64,000 nt of DNA from Burkholderia sp. WP9 (GCF_900104795.1 NZ_FNTG01000002.1:2542001-2606000); one strand, 5' to 3'. Shown: positions 1 through 8,686, numbered from the stretch's first letter. Program-made: numbers and translations. The notes: generated by a model not told the origin, from the sequence alone.

Positions 1-58
1 ACAGCGCAGCCGCGTGGAAGAACGGCGCGGGTTCGCTGGCCGCGGAGAGCGGCTCTTT

Positions 59-122
59 ATCGGCAAATGCGTCGGCAAATGCGATCGGCAAATGCGATCG
101 GCAAATGCGATCGGCAAATGCG
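59..122. repeat. 13-bp tandem repeat, about five units
   Basis: The unit ATCGGCAAATGCG occurs four times, with one 12-base copy (missing the first A) in second place; a sixth unit decays after ATCGGC. The array lies downstream of the minus-strand hydrolase that ends at 196. The rest of 1-195 shows no convincing gene. The units are contiguous and have no spacers, so this is a simple tandem repeat and not a CRISPR. Confidence 0.9.
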
Positions 123-195
123 ATCGGCTGAGGAGGTGCGCGGCGAGCCGCGCTCCGACGCGAGGGGAGCGCGTCGGCGAACATCCGCAATGGAA

Positions 196-1047
196 TCAGA
201 AGCTGACGAACGCCTGCAGGAGCCGGTTGAACGCGCCGGCATTCGAGACATTCATGCCGTGCGACGCACCGGCAATGGTTTGCCGCTCCGCATAGCCGAT
301 CCATTCAGCGAGCTTCTCGACGTTGTTACGGAACATGCGGGGGCTGCGCTGCCCGTCGATCAGCAAGGTCCGGCATTTCACGTCGCGCGCCGCCTCATGG
401 GAATAGGCGGGCAGGGGATCGCGGAACTGCTTGGGGAGCGCGTCCGCATTGTCGATCGCCATGGTGCGGAAGGACGCCGGACTCTTGCGCCATGATCCGG
501 GTGCGCTCACCGAGTCGACGAAAAGCTCCAGTCCCGCGTCGATTTCGCGGCTCTCGATCAGGTCGGCGACGCGCGCACGCAGCACGTTGGTCGCGGGCGG
601 CAGCGACGCCTGCGCCATGCCGTCGATCTGCAGCGGGCCGCCCGGGTCCGCGAGCGTCAGCGATTTCACCAGCCGTGGATAGTCGCGCGCGACATGGAAC
701 GCCACGCAGCCGCCCCGCGAATGGCCGACCAGATGGACGGGCGCAAGGCCGATCGCCTCGATGAACTCGGCCAGTTCGGCGACGTGCGTTTGCCAGCCGA
801 ACTCGCCCTGAATGCAAGCCTCGTTCGCGGGCCAGTAGTGGCTCAGGCTCACCGAGATGCAGCGGAAATGCTGCGACAGCGCCGCGGTCTGCGCGCTCCA
901 GTAGCGATAGTCGCAGAGCGAGCCGTGCACGAAGACCAGCGGCTCGCCCTCGCCGCACTCGACATACGGCACGCAGATGCCGGATGCGATGGTCGCAAAC
1001 GACAATTCCGGTACGGCAAGCACTGAGAAATCGGTACGGGCGTTCAT
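196..1047 (-). CDS. alpha/beta-hydrolase
   Basis: A 283-residue alpha/beta-hydrolase fold protein of the single-domain esterase, haloalkane or epoxide hydrolase type. The oxyanion-hole motif HGSLCD lies near residue 41 and the nucleophile elbow GHSRGG (Ser) near residue 108. A C-terminal GASHGM supplies the expected catalytic His. No signal peptide is seen, so it is probably cytoplasmic. It is divergent from a LysR regulator, which makes it that regulator's likely target. The substrate cannot be told from sequence, and any link to the sulfonate genes 1 kb away is unproven. Confidence 0.85.
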   Translation of the reverse strand: MNARTDFSVLAVPELSFATIASGICVPYVECGEGEPLVFVHGSLCDYRYWSAQTAALSQHFRCISVSLSHYWPANEACIQGEFGWQTHVAELAEFIEAIGLAPVHLVGHSRGGCVAFHVARDYPRLVKSLTLADPGGPLQIDGMAQASLPPATNVLRARVADLIESREIDAGLELFVDSVSAPGSWRKSPASFRTMAIDNADALPKQFRDPLPAYSHEAARDVKCRTLLIDGQRSPRMFRNNVEKLAEWIGYAERQTIAGASHGMNVSNAGAFNRLLQAFVSF

Positions 1048-1143
1048 TGACTGGCTCCTTTGCGGTCACTATGCCCGATGTCACTGTCTTAGAAAATCGC
1101 GTAAAATTGATCGAATCTATTCACTTTTCTGATACCAAGCCCA

Positions 1144-1995
1144 TTGAAAGCGCTCGACCTGGACGTGATGACCATGATCGTGGCTGTCGCCGATACCGGC
1201 AATATCAGTCGGGCGGCGGAAGTCGTGCATCGCTCGCAGTCTGCGGTGAGCATGCAGATCAAGACGCTCGAGAGCGCGCTCGGCAAGCCGCTGTTCGTAC
1301 GCAAGCCGAGAAATGTGGTTCCGACGCAGGACGGCGAAGTGCTGCTGACCTACGCCCGCCGCATGCTCGCCTTGCGCGAGGAAGCATGGGCCGCGGTGGT
1401 GCGGCCTGACGTGACGGGGCGCGTAAGCATCGGCGTGCCGGACGACTACGCGTCGTCGCTGCTGCCGCCGATCCTGAAGAAGTTTTCCGCAAGCTATCCG
1501 AAGGTGGAGATTCAGGTGGTCGGTTTGCCGAGTGTCGCATTGGCGCCGATGGTGAAAGACGGCTCGGTCGATCTGGTGTGCGCAACGCGAGTGAAGGGCC
1601 TGTCCGGCGAGTTCATCCGGCTCGAGCCGATGGAGTGGGCAGCGGCGCCGAGCGCCGATGAAATCTGGCGCGAACGGCCGCTGCCGATCGCCGTGTTTCT
1701 GCCGGGCAGTGTGGCGCGGGAAAATGCCATTCGCAGCCTTGAACGCGCGAAGATTCCCTATCGGACCTCGTATGAAAGCCCGAGTCTGCTCGGTCTGCTG
1801 TCGATGGCCGAAGCAGGACTTGCGATTGTCCCCCTCGCGCGATGCGCGGTCCCGGCGCATTTCACGTTGCTCGGGCGTGCGCACGGCTTGCCCGAGATTC
1901 AGGCGCTCGAAATGGTGTTGGCGCGCAGCACCGCTTCGAAGCGACCGCCGTGTGATTTTCTGGCGGAGAAGATCGTTTCGGAGTTGAGGCGGTAG
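1144..1995 (+). CDS. LysR-family transcriptional regulator
   Basis: A 283-residue LysR-type regulator. The N-terminal winged helix-turn-helix runs from about residue 5 to 62 (NISRAAEVVHRSQSAVSMQI is the classic recognition segment), followed by a periplasmic-binding-protein-like effector domain. The reading frame opens with TTG at 1144, which sets the usual spacing before the helix-turn-helix; no ATG lies nearer. It is transcribed away from the alpha/beta-hydrolase across a 96-bp gap. By the usual LysR arrangement it probably controls the hydrolase and itself. The effector is unknown. Confidence 0.9.
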   Translation: MKALDLDVMTMIVAVADTGNISRAAEVVHRSQSAVSMQIKTLESALGKPLFVRKPRNVVPTQDGEVLLTYARRMLALREEAWAAVVRPDVTGRVSIGVPDDYASSLLPPILKKFSASYPKVEIQVVGLPSVALAPMVKDGSVDLVCATRVKGLSGEFIRLEPMEWAAAPSADEIWRERPLPIAVFLPGSVARENAIRSLERAKIPYRTSYESPSLLGLLSMAEAGLAIVPLARCAVPAHFTLLGRAHGLPEIQALEMVLARSTASKRPPCDFLAEKIVSELRR

Positions 1996-2025
1996 ATTCA
2001 GCGGCGGTCTGCTGCGCTTCCGGGA

Positions 2026-2955
2026 TCACGTGGCGATTTCCGCGCCCTTGAGAGCGGCAGTCGCCTCCGCCTGGTCTTTCGGATCGAACATGCCGATCAG
2101 CACGATCTGCGACTCCTCGCTGGTCCGGGCAGAGGACGCGCTGATCATCACGCGATTGCCGACCACATGCAACTCATGCAACGCGCCGTCACTCTCCAGA
2201 CGGACGAACCCCTTCGCGCGCAACAGCTTCGCCGAAAAACCTTGCAGCGCTTCCTTGAGCTTCTTCCGGTTAAGCAGCGCCTGGGTGGCGAACGAAAAGC
2301 TGCACAAGTCTCGCGGCATGGGAGAGGCGTGCAGCGATAGCGCGGGGGTGTCACGCGCAGGCGTCATATGCTGGTCGAAGATCAGACCGGGCGGCACGGC
2401 GGCGTGCGTCGCCTGCACCATGACGCGGCTGCGCGAGAGCGCTTCGACGCGCTCCGCGACCGCCTGGCGCGAAGGCCCGTCGAGCAGATCCATCTTGTTC
2501 AAAACGATGGCCGTGGCGCCCTCGATCTGCCGCTGCGCAATGTCGCCGACATAAGGATCGGCCAGCGTTGCTTCGATGCGCTCCGCGTCCACGAGCACGA
2601 CGATGCCGTCCAGACGAAACGCGCGATCGAGCAAGCCGATCTGTGCGATGCGGAGCGGGTCGGACACGCCGCTCGCCTCGATGATCAGCAGATCCGGCGT
2701 ATCGGGGCGCGCACTCACGGCGAGCAGCGCCTCGACCAGCCGGCCGCCGATCGAACAGCAGACGCAGCCGTTCTCCAGATTGATCACGTCGCCGGTGCGC
2801 TGGCGAATCAGCGAAGCATCGATATTGATCGAGCCGAAGTCATTGACGAGCACGGTGATGCGCCGCGATCCGGCGTTGCTCAGAACATGGTTGAGCAGTG
2901 TCGTCTTGCCGGCGCCGAGATAACCGCCGATAACGACAAGTGGAATCGCGCTCAT
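2026..2955 (-). CDS. COG0523-family GTPase (CobW/YjiA-type metallochaperone)
   Basis: A 309-residue G3E-family GTPase of the COG0523 group, whose members deliver metals to target enzymes. Walker A is GGYLGAGKTT near residue 10, the metal-binding CxCC motif sits in ENGCVCCSIGG near residue 65, Walker B and the E-x-S-G segment (IIEASG) follow, and NKMD gives guanine specificity. A CobW C-terminal domain closes the protein. The ATG at 2955 overlaps the stop of the upstream amidohydrolase by 4 bp (ATGA), so the two are probably translationally coupled. An upstream frame extension lies over the amidohydrolase and is rejected. The context suggests it loads metal into that amidohydrolase; this is inference. 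Confidence 0.9.
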   Translation of the reverse strand: MSAIPLVVIGGYLGAGKTTLLNHVLSNAGSRRITVLVNDFGSINIDASLIRQRTGDVINLENGCVCCSIGGRLVEALLAVSARPDTPDLLIIEASGVSDPLRIAQIGLLDRAFRLDGIVVLVDAERIEATLADPYVGDIAQRQIEGATAIVLNKMDLLDGPSRQAVAERVEALSRSRVMVQATHAAVPPGLIFDQHMTPARDTPALSLHASPMPRDLCSFSFATQALLNRKKLKEALQGFSAKLLRAKGFVRLESDGALHELHVVGNRVMISASSARTSEESQIVLIGMFDPKDQAEATAALKGAEIAT

Positions 2956-4613
2956 CCAGCCGGCGCCTGGAAGATACGGCCGCCGAGCACCGTGCCCCAC
3001 ACTTCCAGTTCCTTGAGACGCTGCGGCGTGACCTCGGCAGGATCTTCCGCGAGCACCGCGAAATCCGCGAATTTGCCGACTTCGATACTGCCCACCAGAT
3101 GATCCATTTTCAGCGTGTAAGCGGCGCCGAGCGTGATTGCGCGCAACGCGTCGGCAATCGGCACGCGTTCGTTCGCACCGAGCACGCGGCCCGACGACGT
3201 CTCGCGCTGCGAAGCGCACCACGCGGTGAACAGTGGATTCAGCGGCGTAATAGGCGCATCGGAATGAAACGCGAACGGAATGCCCAGGCGGCGCGCGGAC
3301 TCCGCCGCGTTCATGCGATTCGCGCGGTCCGCACCCATGGTTTGCGTATAGTGCGCATCGCCCCAGTAGTAAATGTGGTTCGAGAAAAAATTGATGCACA
3401 GGCCGAGGCTTTTGGCTCGCGCCAGTTGACTCGCGTCGGCCATCTGGCAGTGCTGCAGCGTATGCCGGTGATCGCGGCGCGGATGGCGTGCGAGAAGCTG
3501 CTCGAACGCGTCGAGCACGAGTTCGGTCGCCTCGTTGCCGTTGGTGTGAACGTGAAGTTGCAGGCCCGCTTCGTGAAACGGCGCGAACACCTCGACGAAC
3601 TGGCTCGGCGGAATCAGCCATAAGCCATTGGGCTTGCCGTTCAGATAGCCGGGCCATTTCAGGCGCGCGGTGAACCCCTGAATCGAACCGTCGACGATAA
3701 ACTTGACGGGACCGAACTGGAGCTTCGGCGTGGCGGTCCGCATGGCGGCGAGCACCTGTTGAGCGCCGCCTTCAGGACTGCGTTGCGGTGCGAATGCAGG
3801 CACGATGCGCACCGGAAAATCCGCATTCGCGGTGACTTCGCGCAGGTTGCGATTGCCCAGTTCGGAGAAGTCGTTGACCAGATCGGTGGCGGTCGTCACG
3901 CCCGCGAGTTGGGCGACCCGGCCGAAATTCCAGATGGCGTTCGCGCTTTCGCTCGCGGCGATCGAGAGGCCCGAGCCGATCACGCGGTAGACCGGAAACA
4001 TTGCCGCGAACTCCTGCAACTCGCCGGTCGGCTGGCCGCTGTCGTCTTTGTCGATGCCGTCGATATCCGTTTCCTCGTCGATGCCCGCGCGAGACAGCAT
4101 GGCCGAATTGACGTTCATCAAGTGAACGCTCGCATGCAGGATCACGATGGGCCGCTCGGCGGACACCGTGTCCAGTTCCCGCACGGTCAGGCGAGCGGTG
4201 CCGAAGAAGATGGGATCGAAGCCCCAGGCGAGCAGTGCAGCGTCTGGGGACGTCATCTCCGCCTGGGCCGCGCGCAGGCGTTCGATCACGGCGTCCAGCG
4301 TCTTCAGGCCCGGCCAGCGCCGGCCATCGGGACCGCGCCGGTCGTAGTAGCCGACATAAACGGCGTCCCACATCGCGCCTTCCATCAGATGGCAATGGCC
4401 TTCGACAAAACCAGGCATCAACACTTTGTCGTTGAAGGTGTCGATGATTTCGGCGTCGCCCCATTGCTGCACATCCTCTGCATCGCCAACCGAGAGGATC
4501 CTGCCGTCGCGAATCGCGACGTGTGTCGCGTAGGGCTGCATGGGATTCATCGTCACGATTTTCTTCGCGACGAACACCTGGGTCGTCGGGCGCTTCTCTT
4601 CTCGTTGAGTCAT
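2952..4613 (-). CDS. Amidohydrolase 3 family (YtcJ-like) metal-dependent hydrolase
   Basis: A 553-residue (about 60 kDa) amidohydrolase-superfamily enzyme of the YtcJ type. The metal-binding motif GHCHL lies near residue 73, HVHTNG and TLQHCQ supply further His ligands in the TIM barrel, and HSDAPI near residue 440 holds the catalytic Asp. No signal peptide is seen. It sits in an operon after a sodium:solute symporter and before a COG0523 metal chaperone, and the operon has a TauR-type box at its front. That suggests hydrolysis of an imported N-acyl compound that yields taurine. N-acetyltaurine use through an amidohydrolase and a permease (naa genes) is known in Delftia; whether this is the same enzyme is not shown here. 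Confidence 0.85.
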   Translation of the reverse strand: MTQREEKRPTTQVFVAKKIVTMNPMQPYATHVAIRDGRILSVGDAEDVQQWGDAEIIDTFNDKVLMPGFVEGHCHLMEGAMWDAVYVGYYDRRGPDGRRWPGLKTLDAVIERLRAAQAEMTSPDAALLAWGFDPIFFGTARLTVRELDTVSAERPIVILHASVHLMNVNSAMLSRAGIDEETDIDGIDKDDSGQPTGELQEFAAMFPVYRVIGSGLSIAASESANAIWNFGRVAQLAGVTTATDLVNDFSELGNRNLREVTANADFPVRIVPAFAPQRSPEGGAQQVLAAMRTATPKLQFGPVKFIVDGSIQGFTARLKWPGYLNGKPNGLWLIPPSQFVEVFAPFHEAGLQLHVHTNGNEATELVLDAFEQLLARHPRRDHRHTLQHCQMADASQLARAKSLGLCINFFSNHIYYWGDAHYTQTMGADRANRMNAAESARRLGIPFAFHSDAPITPLNPLFTAWCASQRETSSGRVLGANERVPIADALRAITLGAAYTLKMDHLVGSIEVGKFADFAVLAEDPAEVTPQRLKELEVWGTVLGGRIFQAPAG

Positions 4614-4645
4614 AGGGCTATGATCGAAGTTCGTTCAGCTCAGTT

Positions 4646-6031
4646 TCAGCCCAGCGCGTGCGCGCGGCTCGGTTTCGCGGTGAGGTTCACCGCAGTGACG
4701 ACCAGCAGGTTCACGCCGAGGCATACCAGCCCCAGATTGAAGCCGCCAAGGTCGATTTGCAATACGTAAAGGATGATCGCCAGCACTTGCCCGGTCAACA
4801 TGCCCGATGCAATGGCAGCCGGCCGCACGCGCAGTCCGAACAGAACGACCATCACGCCGGGGAAAAATTGCGTCACGCCGTAATAGGTGGTGTTGATCAG
4901 CGTGAGCATCAGATTCGGCGTGAGCAGCGTCATCACGATCGACACCAGCAGGTACAGCACGATCACCACTTTCGCGCTCGTTTTCTGGCGGGCCTCCGGC
5001 ATGCCCGGCAGGAGATTGCGAGTCACGATCGGGCCGATCGCGAGACAGATGCCGGCCAGCACGAGCAGCCCGGACAGCGACGCGCCGGCGGCGACGAGGC
5101 CAAGCAGCCAACCCGGCAACAGCCGGATCGCGGCCGCGAAGAACGCTTCATTCGGCGAGGCGAGATGCAGGTTCTGACTGATCGCATAGTACGACGCGAC
5201 CACGAGAAACGGATACATCAGCATGTAAAGCGGCATGGCGACCTGAGTGCGGCGGATCGTGTTGGCGCTCTTCGCGGTGAAAAAATTCTGTACCGCGAAC
5301 GGCATGACATAGAAGCCGAGCGACTGGAACAACATGGTGCTCATCGAGAAGGTCAACTGGTGCGAGTTCATCCGGTTGCTCACATGCTGGCTGGCTGCAT
5401 GAAAGACATCGGTCACCCCGACTTCCATCGATACGGCGACGCCGGTCACGACGATCGCCACGACCATCAGGATATCCTTGAGCACGGCGATATAAGCCGA
5501 TGCCCGCACGCCCGCGATCGCGATATACGTGAACGCGAGCAATGCCGAAATCAGGATCAGATAGAGCGGTTTGAAGTTCCAGCCGAGACCGTTCAGCGCG
5601 GCAACGAGCCCGGTAAATTGCAGTTGGCCCCATGGCAAAAGAAAGACGATCGCGGAGCCTGCAACGATCAGTTCGAGCGAGCGGCTCTGGAAATGTCCCT
5701 TGAACAGATCGGGCAGCGTGATCGCGTTGTAGCGCTTGCCGGCTTGCCAGATCTTCGGGCCGATGAAATAGCCCACCGGATAGGCGAGCAGAATGTAGCC
5801 GAGAAACCAGACGCCGTATGTCGGCCCTTTCGCATAGATGCCGCCCGGAAAGCCGACCATCGTGCCGATGCTGTAGATCTCGCCGGCTGCGAGAAAGAAG
5901 ACGAGGTACGCACCGAACTGCCGCGATGCGACGAAGAAATCATGCACGCTCTGCGGACCGCGTCCCTTGTTCGAACGGATCGCGAGGTAAAGCGAGAAAG
6001 CGAGGAAGCCGAGAAAGACTGCGGTGGCCAT
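4646..6031 (-). CDS. Sodium:solute symporter family transporter
   Basis: A 461-residue integral membrane protein of the SSS family with about 12-13 predicted hydrophobic helices. The early segment ending DFFVASRQFGAYLVFF and the GEIYSIGTMVGFPGG stretch near residue 50 match the sodium-binding core of the family. It starts 12 bp after the stop of a small DUF3311 membrane protein and ends 32 bp before the amidohydrolase, so the three look co-transcribed. It probably imports the amidohydrolase substrate. Related SSS carriers move pantothenate, acetate or proline; the context here favours an amide of taurine or a similar anion. Confidence 0.88.
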   Translation of the reverse strand: MATAVFLGFLAFSLYLAIRSNKGRGPQSVHDFFVASRQFGAYLVFFLAAGEIYSIGTMVGFPGGIYAKGPTYGVWFLGYILLAYPVGYFIGPKIWQAGKRYNAITLPDLFKGHFQSRSLELIVAGSAIVFLLPWGQLQFTGLVAALNGLGWNFKPLYLILISALLAFTYIAIAGVRASAYIAVLKDILMVVAIVVTGVAVSMEVGVTDVFHAASQHVSNRMNSHQLTFSMSTMLFQSLGFYVMPFAVQNFFTAKSANTIRRTQVAMPLYMLMYPFLVVASYYAISQNLHLASPNEAFFAAAIRLLPGWLLGLVAAGASLSGLLVLAGICLAIGPIVTRNLLPGMPEARQKTSAKVVIVLYLLVSIVMTLLTPNLMLTLINTTYYGVTQFFPGVMVVLFGLRVRPAAIASGMLTGQVLAIILYVLQIDLGGFNLGLVCLGVNLLVVTAVNLTAKPSRAHALG

Positions 6032-6043
6032 CCGGACACTCCT

Positions 6044-6295
6044 TTAGCGGTTTTGCGGGTGGGACTCGTCGTGGCGGCTGTCGAACACGCGCCAGCAGAT
6101 CATCAGGCAGCCGGAGGTGAGGATGAACCACGCGAAGATCCACGCATAGATGAACGGCACGCCCAATACGAAGCGGTCGACGGAAGCCACCCACGGCAGC
6201 AGGCCGATCACGCCCAGATAGGGAATGCCGAGTCCGATAAACAGTTTGAGCACCTCAACTCCTCGCAGCGTGAAGTCATGGACACGCGCGGCCAT
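6044..6295 (-). CDS. Small DUF3311-like membrane protein
   Basis: An 83-residue protein with two hydrophobic helices (KLFIGLGIPYLGVIGLLPWV and the FIYAWIFAWFILTSGCLMIC region) separated by the short polar turn typical of DUF3311. Such proteins are usually encoded just before SSS symporters and are thought to act as small partners. The reading frame is open up to 6499, but the start at 6295 is preferred. It gives the family length, and a TauR-type box lies at 6380-6412, which would otherwise fall inside the coding region. It is the first gene of the symporter-amidohydrolase-GTPase operon. Confidence 0.75.
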   Translation of the reverse strand: MAARVHDFTLRGVEVLKLFIGLGIPYLGVIGLLPWVASVDRFVLGVPFIYAWIFAWFILTSGCLMICWRVFDSRHDESHPQNR

Positions 6296-6379
6296 CAGCT
6301 CTGGCAGTCGCGCAAGGACAGGCAATCGGTACAGGTAAAGGCCAGTACCCGCAGTGTTGCCGAACAAAAAACCAGAACC

Positions 6380-6412
6380 ATAGAGCCAGTTCACGGGAGT
6401 CGATGAGTCCAA
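6380..6412 (-). promoter_or_regulatory. TauR-type direct-repeat box, DUF3311-symporter-amidohydrolase operon
   Basis: Read on the minus strand, TTGGACTCAT and CTGGCTCTAT lie with half-site starts 23 bp apart. The same arrangement and near-identical half-sites are found before the phnY-like gene (18524-18556) and tauA (21568-21600). The box ends 85 bp before the DUF3311 start, the same distance as for the phnY-like gene. A weak -10-like CAACAC follows 21 bases after it. MocR regulators such as TauR of Rhodobacter bind direct repeats of the CTGGACTTAA kind. The assignment to TauR is inference from the shared sequence. Confidence 0.75.
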
Positions 6413-6480
6413 TTCAGCGGGCGCCGCAAAGAGGGCGCCGCGCGTGTCGAGATCCGCTTCATGGGCCACATTTGCGCCTG

Positions 6481-6539
6481 CTGCACCAGGCGAAAGCACC
6501 GCACTGGACCTACCGGCCGGGCACCCCCCTGCCTACAAT
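6481..6539 (+). promoter_or_regulatory. Degenerate TauR-type box and -10 element, tauXY promoter
   Basis: CTGGACCTAC at 6504-6513 matches the second half-site of the box at 8 of 10 positions. CTGCACCAGG lies at the expected position 23 bp upstream and matches the first half-site at about 6 of 10. A good -10 hexamer, TACAAT, lies at 6534-6539, 21 bases after the box, as at the other TauR-type promoters. The tauX ATG is 70 bp further on. Confidence 0.55.
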
Positions 6540-6608
6540 TTCCTCACGGATCGCCAGCCGATGGCGGCGTCTCATGCCTTATCGAAAGTCATCCAGGAGG
6601 AGAGAGCA

Positions 6609-7019
6609 ATGGCTCAAACACAGACCCCACTGCAGCACGTCACGGCCGACACGCTGGCCGCGTTTTCCGATGCGTTCAATCGTCACGACGCCAACGCGTT
6701 GATGACCTTCATGACCGACGATTGCGTGTTCGATGCAGCAGGCGGTCCGGAAGTCTTCGGCACGCGTTTCGTGGGTCGTGACGCCACACGTGCGGCGTTC
6801 GAAGCGGTGTTCAAGACCTTTCCCGACGCACATTGGGGCAAGGGCCGCCACTACGTGAGCGGCGAACGCGGCGTGTCCGAGTGGGTGTTCACGGGAACGC
6901 ACGCGGAGGGCTGGCGTATCGAGGCGGAAGGATGCGACCTGTTCGAGTTCCGCGACGGCCTCATCGCGGTGAAGCGGGCGTTTCGCAAGGAACGTCCGAA
7001 GCAGAACCTCGTACGCTGA
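6609..7019 (+). CDS. tauX: Taurine dehydrogenase small subunit (NTF2-like), TauX
   Basis: A 136-residue SnoaL/NTF2-like protein: an N-terminal helix with FSDAFNRHDANALMTFMTDD, then the curved beta sheet including SEWVFTGTHAEG. AGGAGG at 6595-6600 fixes the ATG at 6609; the frame is open further upstream but over the promoter. It ends 13 bp before a FAD-dependent DAO-family oxidoreductase. The pair of a small NTF2-like subunit and a DAO-type large subunit matches TauXY of Paracoccus and Rhodobacter, the cytochrome-c-linked taurine dehydrogenase that oxidises taurine to sulfoacetaldehyde and ammonium. With xsc and tauABC nearby, this is the best reading, although the small subunit alone would not prove it. 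Confidence 0.75.
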   Translation: MAQTQTPLQHVTADTLAAFSDAFNRHDANALMTFMTDDCVFDAAGGPEVFGTRFVGRDATRAAFEAVFKTFPDAHWGKGRHYVSGERGVSEWVFTGTHAEGWRIEAEGCDLFEFRDGLIAVKRAFRKERPKQNLVR

Positions 7020-7032
7020 TCGGGAGCTTCAC

Positions 7033-8448
7033 ATGGAGCACAGTGAAATCGAACGCGTCGCGCAAGGCATGCCGTCCGCCCCCGAAGACGATACGCGCTA
7101 CGATCCGGCGTACGACCCGCTGGTGTCGCCCGGACCGGGATGGGGCAAGCAATACGCGCCGACCTACTGGGTCGCGACCGCGGGCACGCCACCCGAAGAC
7201 GACGGCCCGATCACGGCGGACGTCGACGTGGATGTGGCGATTATCGGCGGCGGCTATACCGGGCTCGCCACCGCGCTCTGTCTCGCACGGGAGCACGGCA
7301 TCAAGGCGGTCGTGCTGGAAGCCAACAAGACGAGTTGGGGTTGCAGCAGCCGCAACGGTGGGCAAGGTCAGAACGCCTCGGGCCGTCTGTCGCGTTCCCA
7401 ATGGATCGAGCGCTGGGGTAAAGATGTCGCGTTGAAAATGCACGACGAGATTCAGGAAGGGTTCGATAACTTCAAGTCGCTGATCGCGGAGATCGATTGC
7501 GATCCGCAACCCGGTGGCCATTTTCTGATCGCGCACCGTCCGCGCATCATGCAAAAGCTCGCCGCCGAGGCCAAGGTATGGAAGGACGTGTTCGGCTATC
7601 CGTCCGAACTGATCGACAAGCGCACCTTCCAGCGCGAGTATGTCAACGACGCGGAAGCGGCCGGGGCGCTTCACGAGCCGGAAGGGATCGGCATTCATGC
7701 GTTGAAGCTCGCCTTCGGTTATCTGCGGCTTGCCCGTGAAGCGGGCGCCAGGGTGCATCCGGCGAGCCCCGTGCTCGGCTGGGAAACCATCAATGGCGTG
7801 CATCATCTGCGCACACCGGGCGGCACCGTGCGCGCGCGTGCGGTCGGTATTGCGACCGGGGCGTATACGGCACAGACGCTGCACGCTTCGCTGCGCAGCC
7901 GCATCATGCCGATCCTGTCGAATTCGATGGTCACGCGTCCGCTCACGAAGCAGGAAATCGCCGCGTGCAACTTTCGCACGACCCAGGTGCTCACGGATAC
8001 GCGCACGTTGCGCTTCTATTACCGTTTCCTGCCGGACAACCGCTTGCAGATCGGCAGCCGTTCCGCGATCACCGGCGCCGACGCGCCCAATTCGCGCCAT
8101 TACGATCTGCTGGTGGAAGGCATGGTCCGCAAGTTTCCGGCCTTGCGTGGCGTCACGATCGACTACTCGTGGTGGGGCTGGGTGGACGTCAGTCACGACA
8201 TGATGCCGCGCGTGTATCAGCCGGATCCGATGCAGACCGTGTACTACGCGCTCGGCTACGGCGGCAACGGCGTGTCGTATTCGCAGCAGGCGGGGCGCCG
8301 GCTCGCCGAACGCATTGCGGGAAAGGGCGCGAAGCAGACACTGCCGATTTTCACGTCGCCATTGCCCGGGCACCCGTTCGCGCCGTTCCGGCGGATCGGC
8401 CAGCGGATGCTGTATCAACTGTATTTCCGCCGCGACGAGAAACCCTGA
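7033..8448 (+). CDS. tauY: Taurine dehydrogenase large subunit (FAD, DAO family), TauY
   Basis: A 471-residue FAD-dependent oxidoreductase of the DAO family. The dinucleotide-binding motif AIIGGGYTGLATALCLA lies near residue 70, SSRNGGQGQNASGRLS near residue 112 is the FAD-contacting loop of the PuuB/OrdL-like group, and GYGGNGVSYS near the C-terminus closes the FAD site. The roughly 60-residue extension before the Rossmann fold is usual in this group. Paired with tauX and under a TauR-type promoter, it most likely oxidises taurine to sulfoacetaldehyde and passes electrons to the respiratory chain. No taurine:pyruvate aminotransferase (tpa) or alanine dehydrogenase is present in the window, so this route would carry taurine deamination. 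Confidence 0.75.
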   Translation: MEHSEIERVAQGMPSAPEDDTRYDPAYDPLVSPGPGWGKQYAPTYWVATAGTPPEDDGPITADVDVDVAIIGGGYTGLATALCLAREHGIKAVVLEANKTSWGCSSRNGGQGQNASGRLSRSQWIERWGKDVALKMHDEIQEGFDNFKSLIAEIDCDPQPGGHFLIAHRPRIMQKLAAEAKVWKDVFGYPSELIDKRTFQREYVNDAEAAGALHEPEGIGIHALKLAFGYLRLAREAGARVHPASPVLGWETINGVHHLRTPGGTVRARAVGIATGAYTAQTLHASLRSRIMPILSNSMVTRPLTKQEIAACNFRTTQVLTDTRTLRFYYRFLPDNRLQIGSRSAITGADAPNSRHYDLLVEGMVRKFPALRGVTIDYSWWGWVDVSHDMMPRVYQPDPMQTVYYALGYGGNGVSYSQQAGRRLAERIAGKGAKQTLPIFTSPLPGHPFAPFRRIGQRMLYQLYFRRDEKP

Positions 8449-8686
8449 TACGGCGAGCGGCGGCTAGCCGTCGCTCATGCCGCGCTCGGCTCGAAACTTG
8501 CCGCCCGCACGGCGCAAACGGTGCACACTGGCACCATGCGCCGGTGCAGTGCGGTGCTTCATAAAAAATCATATGGCGAGACGCCGAAGCGTCCTCGCCC
8601 CATCCGTGATTGAAGACGCCGGGACTCGGGCGGCTGCTCTGCAGAGCCGTTCCGCCCGCGATCGGATGACGGAACGTGGAGGTGAC

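Noticed and set aside
1113..1122. A LysR operator, GAATCTATTC, in the hydrolase-LysR gap
   Set aside because: It is a short symmetric sequence without the T-N11-A form expected of LysR sites, so it was not listed as a feature.
2026..3657. A 543-residue version of the COG0523 GTPase
   Set aside because: The extra 234 residues lie over the amidohydrolase coding region and are not GTPase-like; the ATG at 2955 gives the normal start just before Walker A.
6044..6499. A longer, 151-residue start for the DUF3311 protein
   Set aside because: The added part has no family match and would place the TauR-type box inside the gene.
8505..8537. A TauR-type box before the amino-acid permease
   Set aside because: The half-site CTGGCACCAT is good, but the partner position 23 bp upstream matches at only about 4 of 10 bases.
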